From positions 186,001-250,000 of the forward strand of contig CAVRLX010000006.1 in assembly GCA_963721725.1 (NCBI GenBank): a stretch of 64,000 nt of DNA, read 5' to 3'. The stretch is from RI-153 sp963721725 (GTDB taxonomy: Bacteria > Chloroflexota > Anaerolineae > Caldilineales > Caldilineaceae). Position 1 is the first letter of the stretch; every line of letters starts with the position of its first letter. The translations under genes were made by a program, and so were the position numbers. Shown here piece by piece: positions 48,438-56,148 of this stretch. The notes under the pieces were generated by a model, which made no database searches, was not told the DNA's origin, and worked only from the letters and a program-made list of their open reading frames with translations.

Positions 48438-49739
48438 ATGACGACCACCAACCTTGCCCACTTCATCGCCACCACCCCCCTGTGTGACACCCACGAACAC
48501 CTGCGCGACGAAGCCGCCTATGTGGAGACTGGCCCGGACGTGCTGGCTTATTTGTTTGAGAACTACGTCACCGCGGATCTTGTGGTGGCGGGGGCATCAA
48601 CCACCGATGTCGCCCGGCTGGTTGATGCGGCCAACCCCGATCTGCACGCACGCTTTGCGCCCATCCAGCCTGCTTGGGAAGCCGTGCGCCACACTGGGTA
48701 TGGGCAGGCGGTGCAGTTGATCGCCCGCGACCTTTTTGACATGGACGACATTACCGTAGAGGCAATTGAAAAAGCTTCGGCGCAAAATCAGCGCCTGCGT
48801 CAACCCGGTCAACGGCTACAATTGCTGCAAGAGAAGGCCAATCTCGATCATGTTCAGATCGACAATTTTCGCCCAGTCGTTGAGGTGGATACGTCGGGAG
48901 CGGACTTCTTTCTCTATGATTTGAACCTGCAAGATTTCTGTTCCGGTCGCCCCAATTTGGATACAGTGGCCCGCCACAGTGATATAGAAGTTCACGATCT
49001 CGCCAGCCTGCGCCGCGCATTGGAAACGCTTTTTGCGCGCGCAGCACCGCTGGCCGTGGCCGTGAAATCGCAACATGCCTACAACCGTACCTTGTTCTGG
49101 CAAGAGCGCAGCGATGCCGACGCCGCCCGCGCCCTGAGCGCCTATCTGCAAAATTCAGCACAGTTTAGCGAGGCAGATCGGCTTTGCCTGGGTGATTGGG
49201 CGTGGGCGCGCATTACCGAGTTATGCATTGAGCACGATCTGCCCTTCAAAATTCACACGGGCTACTATGCCGGGCATAGCCGGATGCCTGTGGATTTCAT
49301 CCGCAGCGGCAACCTGTGTGGCCTGCTGGCCCGCTATCTCGACGCCCGCTTTGTGCTTATGCACATTGCCTACCCCTACAGCGATGAACTCATCGCCATT
49401 GCCAAACATTACCCCAATGTCTATATCGATCTCTGCTGGGCGTGGAGCATTAACCCCTATGCCGCGGCGGAGTTTGTGCGACGTTATATTCATGCGGTGC
49501 CTGCCAACAAACTCTTTATTTTTGGCGGCGACACCTCCTGGCCGGGGGCAGCCGTGGCCTATGCCAAACAGGCGCGCCAATGGGTCACACGGGCGCTTCA
49601 AGCCGAGGTAAACGAAGATCTGCTCAGCGAAGCCGAAGCCATTGCCCTGGCCGAACGCTTTATGCGCACCAATCAATACGATTGTATGCGCATTGACGCT
49701 AAAAAGGCCACGCTGCGCGCCGCCAAAGAACTGATCTAA
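48438..49739 (+). CDS. Amidohydrolase-family (amidohydrolase_2/uronate isomerase-like) protein
   Basis: 433 residues from the ATG at 48438 (ACTGGAGA upstream). It is a metal-dependent TIM-barrel hydrolase. The H-x-H-type motif at the N-terminus is D-T-H-E-H-L-R-D (16-23); F-K-I-H-T-G-Y lies in the middle, V-L-M-H-I-A-Y after it, and F-G-G-D-T-S-W supplies the final Asp. Members act as hydrolases, decarboxylases or aldose-ketose isomerases of uronic acids. The neighbouring sugar-acid enzymes favour the last class. Confidence 0.85.
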   Translation: MTTTNLAHFIATTPLCDTHEHLRDEAAYVETGPDVLAYLFENYVTADLVVAGASTTDVARLVDAANPDLHARFAPIQPAWEAVRHTGYGQAVQLIARDLFDMDDITVEAIEKASAQNQRLRQPGQRLQLLQEKANLDHVQIDNFRPVVEVDTSGADFFLYDLNLQDFCSGRPNLDTVARHSDIEVHDLASLRRALETLFARAAPLAVAVKSQHAYNRTLFWQERSDADAARALSAYLQNSAQFSEADRLCLGDWAWARITELCIEHDLPFKIHTGYYAGHSRMPVDFIRSGNLCGLLARYLDARFVLMHIAYPYSDELIAIAKHYPNVYIDLCWAWSINPYAAAEFVRRYIHAVPANKLFIFGGDTSWPGAAVAYAKQARQWVTRALQAEVNEDLLSEAEAIALAERFMRTNQYDCMRIDAKKATLRAAKELI

Positions 49740-49763
49740 AAAGTAGCCTTGAAGAGACGCTAC

Positions 49764-49820
49764 TTTCAACAAAAGTTCACGCGAAGTAGAAATCGTACTT
49801 CGCGTGAACTTTTGTTGAAA
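49764..49820. terminator. Perfect 25-bp hairpin between convergent genes
   Basis: TTTCAACAAAAGTTCACGCG (from 49764) begins a 25-base arm (to 49788), exactly complementary to 49796-49820 around a 7-base loop. A second, smaller stem AAGTAGC (49741-49747) / GCTACTT (49759-49765) overlaps its base. It separates the amidohydrolase (+) and dehydrogenase (-) genes and should block readthrough both ways. Confidence 0.8.
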
Positions 49821-49845
49821 TTCAGGAAAATCAGTGAGGGCTTGT

Positions 49846-51036
49846 CTAGGCAGGGATCATGTGGTGTGGATCGATGACATACTTTGTCGCTGCGCCTTTG
49901 TCAAAGTTTTGATAGCCCTTTGGCCCGTCGTCCAGTGTGATGACCTGCACGTTAACGGCTTTGGCGATCTGCACTTTGTCATAGAGAATCGCCATCATCA
50001 GTTGCCGGTGATAGCGCATGACCGGGCACTGGCCGGTGACGAAATAGTGGGATTTGGCCCAGCCCAAGCCGATGCGGATGCCCAGCATTCCGATCTTGGC
50101 GTTGTCATCCACGCCGCCGGGATCGCCGGTCACGTAGAGGCCGGGGATGCCGATGCCACCGCCCGCCCGCGTGATGCTCATGACGGTGTTGAGGACGGTG
50201 GCAGGCTGCTCGTGGACGTGGGCATGGCCGTGGCCGCGCGCCTCGAAGCCCACACAATCCACCGCAAAGTCCACCTCGCGCACGCCCAGAATGGCTTCAA
50301 GCTGATCCTCAATCGAAGCCTCCTGGCGCAGATCGATGGTTTCGCAGCCAAAGCTGGCAGCCTGGGCCAGCCGTTCGGGGATCATATCACCGACGATCAC
50401 CACTGCCGCGCCCAACAACTGGCAAGAATGGGCACAGGCCAGCCCCACCGGTCCCGCGCCCGCGATATAGACTGTGGCCCCGGGACCGACCCCGGCCGAG
50501 ACTGCGCCGTGAAAGCCTGTGGGGAAAATGTCCGAAAGCAGGGTTAGATCCCGGATCTTCTCCATGGCTTGGGCCGGGTCCGGGAACTTGAGCAAGTTGA
50601 AATCGGCATAGGGAACCATCACATATTCGGCTTGGCCGCCAACCCAGCCGCCCATATCCACATAGCCATAGGCCGCACCGGGCCGGGCTGGATTTACATT
50701 GAGGCAGATGCCGGTCTTGCCTTCTTTACAATTGCGGCAGCGCCCACAGGCAATGTTAAAGGGCACCGACACAATATCGCCCACGCGGATAAACTCCACA
50801 TCCCGACCGGCCTCAATGACCTGGCCGGTGATCTCGTGGCCCAAAATCAGACCCGCTGGGGCCGTGGTTCGCCCGCGCACCATGTGCTGATCCGAGCCAC
50901 AGATATTGGTGGAAATAATCTTCAAAATTACACCATGTTCACACTTGCGCGCTCCAAGGGCCAGTTCGGGGTAGTCGATGGATAGGACTTCGACAACGCC
51001 CGGACTCATGTATGCAAGGCCTCTGTTACCTGCCAT
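49846..51036 (-). CDS. fdhA: Glutathione-independent formaldehyde dehydrogenase-like zinc alcohol dehydrogenase
   Basis: 396 residues with GGAGGA 6 bases upstream, longer than ordinary alcohol dehydrogenases as expected for this subgroup. Catalytic zinc ligands are in N-I-C-G-S-D-Q-H (about 45-52) and G-H-E-I (67). The structural zinc Cys set is C-G-R-C-R-N-C-K-E-G-K-T-G-I-C. The NAD fold is A-G-A-G-P-V-G-L. The Q-H-M-V-R-G-R segment is typical of Pseudomonas-type FDH, which holds NAD tightly and dismutates aldehydes. Confidence 0.88.
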   Translation of the reverse strand: MAGNRGLAYMSPGVVEVLSIDYPELALGARKCEHGVILKIISTNICGSDQHMVRGRTTAPAGLILGHEITGQVIEAGRDVEFIRVGDIVSVPFNIACGRCRNCKEGKTGICLNVNPARPGAAYGYVDMGGWVGGQAEYVMVPYADFNLLKFPDPAQAMEKIRDLTLLSDIFPTGFHGAVSAGVGPGATVYIAGAGPVGLACAHSCQLLGAAVVIVGDMIPERLAQAASFGCETIDLRQEASIEDQLEAILGVREVDFAVDCVGFEARGHGHAHVHEQPATVLNTVMSITRAGGGIGIPGLYVTGDPGGVDDNAKIGMLGIRIGLGWAKSHYFVTGQCPVMRYHRQLMMAILYDKVQIAKAVNVQVITLDDGPKGYQNFDKGAATKYVIDPHHMIPA

Positions 51037-51176
51037 TGGGTTCCTCCTAATAATTGGGATGTAGAATGGTTGTGGGGTTGGGAAGTTCCTAATCTAACAC
51101 GTTTCCCTGGGCTGGGCAACCGGGATTTTGTGGGGGCCAGGCAGAGCCTCTGCGCTGCGCACAGCGAATCTCCGCC

Positions 51177-52985
51177 TCACACCTGCGCCTGCCAGGGCTG
51201 GTAGTCCAAAGATTGGTGGCGGAAATAAGTGGTGTACAGTTCAGCGTAGTGGCCGCCCTGTTGCAGCAGATCGTCGTGGGTGCCCTCTTCAATGATCTGC
51301 CCGCTGCGCAGCACAATAATGCGGTCAGCGCTGCGCACGGTGGAGAGACGATGGGCGATGACAATACTGGTGCGCCCGTTCAGCACAGACGCCAGCGCGG
51401 CCTGCACCTGCCCTTCGGTGATAGGGTCGATGCTGGCTGTAGCCTCGTCGAGTAAAAGAATGGCCGGGTCTTGCAGCAGCACGCGAGCCAGGGCGACCAG
51501 TTGGCGCTGGCCCAGAGAGAGGCGCGCACCCCGCTCGCCCACATTGGTGTTGATGCCCTGGGGCAGGTCTTCCAGCCAAGAGCCGTCGCCCAACTGGGCT
51601 GCGGCGGCAGCCACGTCCGCATCCGTGGAACCGGGACGCCCATAGCGGATGTTCTCCGCCACTGTGCCGGAGAAGAGAAAAGGCGCTTGGGGAACCAGCC
51701 CCAGTTGGCGGCGGTAATCGCCCAAATCAAATGTACGAATGTCATGACCGTCGATGAGCAGACGCCCGGCCTGAAATTCATAAAAACGCATGAGCAGTTT
51801 GACCAGACTCGATTTGCCCGCGCCGGTGTGGCCGACAATCGCCAACGTCTCCCCTGCCGGGATGGTCAGCGAGAAGTTATCCAGCACGGCGTTGCGCCCA
51901 GTGCTATAGTTGAAGTTCACCCCCTCAAAGCGGATCTCCCCGCGCAGACGGCCCACCGGTTCTTCCGCCCGCTGCACCACCAGCGCCTCATCGTCGATGA
52001 GCGCAAAGACCCGTTCGCTGGCCGCCAGCCCCTGTTGAAACTGGCTCCAAAAGGAGGCGATGCTCGTCATTGGGTAGAAGAAGATCGTCAGCCCCTGTAC
52101 GAAAAGATACCACTCGCCCACGGAGATTGTGCCCCGGATCGCCATCTGCCCGCCCACAAAAACGATCACCGCCACGCCAATGCCGGAGACCGTATTGAGC
52201 AGGGGGTAGATGCTGCCAAAGACGGCCACCCGGCGCACTTGCACCCGATAAGCCAACTCATTGATAGACTGGAAGTCCTGGTAGATGGCTGCTTCCTGGC
52301 GAAAATTCTTGGCGACGGCGATGCCGCTGATGGTCTCCTGAATCGTGGCGTTAACAGTGGCTTGGGCGCGCTGGGCCTGCTGCATGGCATGGCGGGCCAG
52401 ACGGCGAAAGCCGAGGGCAATGGCGATGACAATCGGTCCCAGGGCGAAGGTAATCAGGGCCAGGGTCACATTCTGGCTGAGCATCACTGCACTGATGACA
52501 AGCACAAGCACCATCTGGCTGAGCAGGTCGATGGTCAGGGTGACGACTGCGGCGAAATCCTGGGTGTCGGAGGTCACCCGGCTGACGATGCGCCCGGACG
52601 CGTGCTGGTCGAAAAAGGAGAGGTCCCGGCGCATGACTGCGGCGAAGGCGTCCTCGCGCAGGGCCAGCACCACTTCGCCCACGGCCCGCGCCGAGAAGCG
52701 CTGCTGCACAAAGTTGAAGGCCCAACTCAGGCTGCCCAGCACGGTCACCACGGCGGCCCCAGCCAAAAGCAGTTGCAGTTGGGGATTGCCCGTCAGGGTG
52801 TCAATCACGCGCGAGATCAGAATCGGTGTCAGCGTCGAGACCAGCGAAACGAGAGAAACCATTCCGGCCACGACGGCCACCCGCCGCCACTGGGGCCGGA
52901 AATAGATCAGGATGCGCCGCACCAACTCGCTGTCATGATAGGAGCGGTCGTATTCTTCGGCTTCCAGGCCGCCTGTTACATCCAT
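51177..52985 (-). CDS. ABC exporter, fused membrane and ATPase domains (half-transporter B)
   Basis: 602 residues from the ATG at 52985, with AAAAGGAAT upstream. Six membrane helices occupy about 35-320. The ATPase domain has Walker A G-H-T-G-A-G-K-S, signature L-S-L-G-Q-R-Q-L (one Gly replaced by Leu) and Walker B I-L-L-L-D-E-A-T. It pairs with the upstream half-transporter, from which it is separated by 123 bp with a hairpin. The substrate may be a drug, lipid or peptide. Confidence 0.93.
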   Translation of the reverse strand: MDVTGGLEAEEYDRSYHDSELVRRILIYFRPQWRRVAVVAGMVSLVSLVSTLTPILISRVIDTLTGNPQLQLLLAGAAVVTVLGSLSWAFNFVQQRFSARAVGEVVLALREDAFAAVMRRDLSFFDQHASGRIVSRVTSDTQDFAAVVTLTIDLLSQMVLVLVISAVMLSQNVTLALITFALGPIVIAIALGFRRLARHAMQQAQRAQATVNATIQETISGIAVAKNFRQEAAIYQDFQSINELAYRVQVRRVAVFGSIYPLLNTVSGIGVAVIVFVGGQMAIRGTISVGEWYLFVQGLTIFFYPMTSIASFWSQFQQGLAASERVFALIDDEALVVQRAEEPVGRLRGEIRFEGVNFNYSTGRNAVLDNFSLTIPAGETLAIVGHTGAGKSSLVKLLMRFYEFQAGRLLIDGHDIRTFDLGDYRRQLGLVPQAPFLFSGTVAENIRYGRPGSTDADVAAAAAQLGDGSWLEDLPQGINTNVGERGARLSLGQRQLVALARVLLQDPAILLLDEATASIDPITEGQVQAALASVLNGRTSIVIAHRLSTVRSADRIIVLRSGQIIEEGTHDDLLQQGGHYAELYTTYFRHQSLDYQPWQAQV

Positions 52986-53015
52986 GGTCGATTCCTTTTT
53001 TGTGATGATAAGAAC

Positions 53016-53097
53016 AGAACGCGGATGACGCGGAAATAGCATATTTTCGCTGATTTTTATCCGCGTTATTCAGCCCACTCTGCGTCATCCGCGTTCT
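53016..53097. repeat. Inverted repeat between the two exporter genes
   Basis: AGAACGCGGATGACGC (53016-53031) and its exact complement GCGTCATCCGCGTTCT (53082-53097). The inner GCGGAAATA/TATCCGCG partly pair too. It sits inside an operon, so mRNA processing or repeat origin is more likely than full termination. Confidence 0.75.
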
Positions 53098-53108
53098 ATC
53101 TTCATTGT

Positions 53109-54893
53109 CTATCTCTCCACCGGCGCGAAGACCTGGCGATAGGCCGCGCTGGTTGCCAGGAGTTGGTCGTGGCTGCCCTGGGCGATCAACCGCCCGTTTT
53201 TCATCAGCAGAATATAGTCGGCGCTGCGGATGAGGGAGAGGCGGTGGGTAATCAGAAAGGTCGTGCGCCCGGCCAGGATACGGCGCATGGCCTGCTGAAT
53301 CTGGTCTTCCGTGTTGCTGTCAATGGCGCTGGTAGAGTCGTCCAGCACCAAAATGCGTGGGTCGCTGAGGAAAGCACGGGCAATCGCCAAGCGCTGACGC
53401 TGGCCGCCCGAGAGCATCACCCCGCGCTCGCCGATAACCGTCCGGTAGCCTTCGGGGAAGCTGGCGATAAATTCATGGGCCTGGGCCTCCTGGGCCGCGG
53501 CCTCGATCTGGGCTTGGGTGACAGTTTCGCGTGCGCCAAAGGCGATATTTTCGGCAATCGTGCGCGAGAAAAGGAAGATATCCTGCTCAATTGTGGCAAT
53601 CTGGCCGCGCAAAGACTCCAGACTCCATTCCCGTACATCCACCCCATCGATCAGCACCCGCCCGGCGCTGGTGTCAAAGGTGCGGTTGAGCAGCTTTGTG
53701 AGCGTACTCTTACCCGCGCCGGTCTGCCCCACAATCGCAATCGTCTGTCCTGCCGCGGCGTGAAAGGAGATGTCGTTGAGGGCCAGGGACGGGCCATCGT
53801 CAGACTCGCCGTCTGCGGCCTCGTAGCCGAAGCTTACCCCTTCAAAAACCACCTCCCCCTCCATCCGCTTGGACAGCCCCGCGGTGTTTTGGTCCAGTTC
53901 AGTCTCGGTCAGAATCGTGGTCAGAATGCGACGAGCGCTGGCAAAGCTTTGCTGAATGGCCGAGGAGGTCATCAGCAGAAAGCGGATGGGCGAGCGCAAC
54001 GTCCCCATCAGCGCCATATACGTGATAATCTGCCCCACGGAAATCGTGCCCTGGCGGTACAGAATAAGGGCGTGACCAAAAGCCAGCCCAATCGTAATGC
54101 CGTAGAGGAGTAGAGGCAGGTAGCGGGCGTTGATGTCCCCCTCTTGGACAAAGGCATCCCGGAAAAAGCGGGCACTGGCGTGAAAGCGCTCTTTCTCCGC
54201 CTCTTCCTGGGCAAAGCCTTTGACCACCTCAATGCCGGTGATGGCCTCGGCCAGCCCGGCGTTCATCAGCCCAAAGCGCTCGCGCAGACGTCCTGCCACC
54301 GGGCGCAGGAGTTGGTTGTGCTGGCGCAGGGCAATGGTCAGCCCGCCGAGAAAGACAAGGGGGACCCACAGCAGTTTGGGGTCGAGGGTGGCGATTGTAA
54401 TCAGCGGGATCACCAGCATAAAGACCGATTCGGTGGTCAGCCCCAGCGCGGGGAAGACAAACTGGTTGGTCTGCTGCACGTCGTTGGTGACGCGGGCCAT
54501 CAAATCGCCCACCCGCTGGCGTCCGTGATAGGTTTGGCTTTTGCTAAGCAGGCTGAGGTAGAGTTCGTCGCGGGCGTCCCGCTCCACCCGCTGGGCCAGG
54601 ACGCGGATGACCAGACTGTTGACAATATCGAAGAGACCGAAGCTTACATAGGCGGCCACGACCCAAAGGCTGGCGATGGTTAGCGCCCGGCTTCCCGCGC
54701 TGTTTATAACCGTATCAAAGGCTCGCCCTACCAGCACCGCGGCCATACTCTGGGTAGCCCCCATGCCGGCGGTGGTGGCAAAGAAGACGAGCAGCAGCAG
54801 CGCATAGCGCAGGATGTGGGAAGAGAGCCAGCGCAGGGGTGAGCGGGTGTCGTATGGAAATTCGTTGGCAATCGTAAATTCACGCCGGCTCAT
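53109..54893 (-). CDS. ABC exporter, fused membrane and ATPase domains (half-transporter A)
   Basis: 594 residues. Six membrane helices are followed by an ATPase with Walker A G-Q-T-G-A-G-K-S, the canonical signature L-S-G-G-Q-R-Q-R, Walker B I-L-V-L-D-D-S-T and H-loop T-H-R-L. The Walker B catalytic residue reads Asp-Asp rather than Asp-Glu, so this half probably carries the degenerate site of a heterodimeric exporter (BmrCD/TM287-288 type). It is the first gene of the leftward pair. Confidence 0.92.
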   Translation of the reverse strand: MSRREFTIANEFPYDTRSPLRWLSSHILRYALLLLVFFATTAGMGATQSMAAVLVGRAFDTVINSAGSRALTIASLWVVAAYVSFGLFDIVNSLVIRVLAQRVERDARDELYLSLLSKSQTYHGRQRVGDLMARVTNDVQQTNQFVFPALGLTTESVFMLVIPLITIATLDPKLLWVPLVFLGGLTIALRQHNQLLRPVAGRLRERFGLMNAGLAEAITGIEVVKGFAQEEAEKERFHASARFFRDAFVQEGDINARYLPLLLYGITIGLAFGHALILYRQGTISVGQIITYMALMGTLRSPIRFLLMTSSAIQQSFASARRILTTILTETELDQNTAGLSKRMEGEVVFEGVSFGYEAADGESDDGPSLALNDISFHAAAGQTIAIVGQTGAGKSTLTKLLNRTFDTSAGRVLIDGVDVREWSLESLRGQIATIEQDIFLFSRTIAENIAFGARETVTQAQIEAAAQEAQAHEFIASFPEGYRTVIGERGVMLSGGQRQRLAIARAFLSDPRILVLDDSTSAIDSNTEDQIQQAMRRILAGRTTFLITHRLSLIRSADYILLMKNGRLIAQGSHDQLLATSAAYRQVFAPVER

Positions 54894-55283
54894 GTAAAGC
54901 TCCTATGGTGTTGGACTCAGTAAGGGAGGCATTCCTCGCAGCCGACAGGGCGTGCAGCCAAAGTCCCCGGCACGTTCTGTTCTTGAAGTCCGTGAAGTGC
55001 CGGGGACTTGTGCATGTTTATTTTCGGGCAATCGACTTAGATCGAAATCCCTCGCCGCTATTGAGTATAGAGATTTTGGCGGGGTTGGCAAGTTAGCGGA
55101 AATCGTAGACAGCCTTGTTCCCATACGCTGGCCTCCCGTCATGCAAAGACCATCTCCGGTTCAGACGAGAGGAGATTCTCTTCCCTGCCCCATACCAGCG
55201 AAGAGAGCAGCCTATGCTATAATCGGCGAGATGTGCCATAGGGAAGATTTTTAGACCATTGGGGAGCCGCCAGTTTTGCCGTT
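54894..55283. repeat. Intergenic region with repeat R2 hairpin
   Basis: No gene is seen in this 390-bp divergent gap. An R2-type hairpin is formed by AAGTCCCCGGCAC (54961-54973) and GTGCCGGGGACTT (54997-55009). The flank GCCAAAGTCC and the following TTTATTTTCGGGCAATCG match the family at 33923-34078. A -10-like element at 55218 serves the rightward gene. Confidence 0.75.
55215..55223 (+). promoter_or_regulatory. Putative extended -10 promoter
   Basis: TGC followed by TATAAT (55218-55223), 61 bases before the ATG at 55284. The -35 region is weak, as allowed for extended -10 promoters. Confidence 0.5.
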
Positions 55284-56075
55284 ATGCGAACCAACTATTC
55301 ATCCAACGGAAATCATGTGTCCACACCACCCACCATGCCCGTGAAACCGCCCACAGCGCGCAGCTACCAGCTTACCGATGATCCCGTTTTCTATATCACC
55401 GTGATCTTTTTTGCGATCCTCACCACGGTTGTCCCTGGCTTAATGGGGCAGCCCAACTTCATGCCCATTGTACAAGCGTTGGCATTGACGATTTTTGTCG
55501 CCATTCCTCTGCGCCGGGGTGCGTTGCGCGCTGCGCTCTGGGTGGCTGTGCTCTGGGTGGTGATGCAGTTGGTGAGCATCATGGCCGTGACTTGGCTGGT
55601 TCCCATGCAAGCGGCGCGGGCGATTCCCGACGGGTTTACCTATCGCAATCTGCTGACAACCTGGTTCTATACAGGCGAGGCATTGCCCCGTTCCTTGCTG
55701 ACCGCGCCGCTGGTGCGCGTGGGCGAAGTCGTGGGCATCCTGCTGGGCAGTCTGCTTAGCGGCGGGCTGGTGGGGGCTTGGTTTCTGACGCGTGCTGTGG
55801 ATCTGCTGGGGTACAGCGTGATGACGCTCTCCCAAACTGTGGGCGCGCTTGGCTTTTTTGCCGGACTATTCCCGTGGCGGCTGCTCAGCGTGGCCGGCTA
55901 TACTGGCTTCTTTTTGCTGCTGGCCCAGCCTATTCTCACCAATCACTGGCAGCCCAGTTATTATCTGCATACACAACGCCGCCTTGTGCTAGGCTCCGCC
56001 ATCCTGCTTGCCAGCGGGCTGCTTCTGGAAGCGATCTTGCCAGGAATCTGGCAGGGTATCTTCGCGCCCAAATAA
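55284..56075 (+). CDS. Polytopic membrane protein, unknown function
   Basis: 263 residues. After a polar N-terminus (1-30), about six hydrophobic helices follow (for example V-F-Y-I-T-V-I-F-F-A-I-L near 33-50, and L-G-F-F-A-G-L-F near 190-205). It has no signal peptide or recognised domain. It stands alone, 73 bp before SMC on the same strand. The intervening gap has direct repeats of CCAATACCTAAT (56095-56142). Confidence 0.65.
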   Translation: MRTNYSSNGNHVSTPPTMPVKPPTARSYQLTDDPVFYITVIFFAILTTVVPGLMGQPNFMPIVQALALTIFVAIPLRRGALRAALWVAVLWVVMQLVSIMAVTWLVPMQAARAIPDGFTYRNLLTTWFYTGEALPRSLLTAPLVRVGEVVGILLGSLLSGGLVGAWFLTRAVDLLGYSVMTLSQTVGALGFFAGLFPWRLLSVAGYTGFFLLLAQPILTNHWQPSYYLHTQRRLVLGSAILLASGLLLEAILPGIWQGIFAPK

Positions 56076-56148
56076 GAGCAATTGCAACTCACGTATCCAA
56101 TCCCTAATCGCTAATCTCCAATACCTAATCTCCAATACCTAATTGCCC

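Noticed and set aside
51471..53039. Long open frame (522 codons) on the plus strand
   Set aside because: It is antisense to the ABC exporter gene, which has complete family motifs; the plus-strand product is Gln/His-rich and resembles no family.
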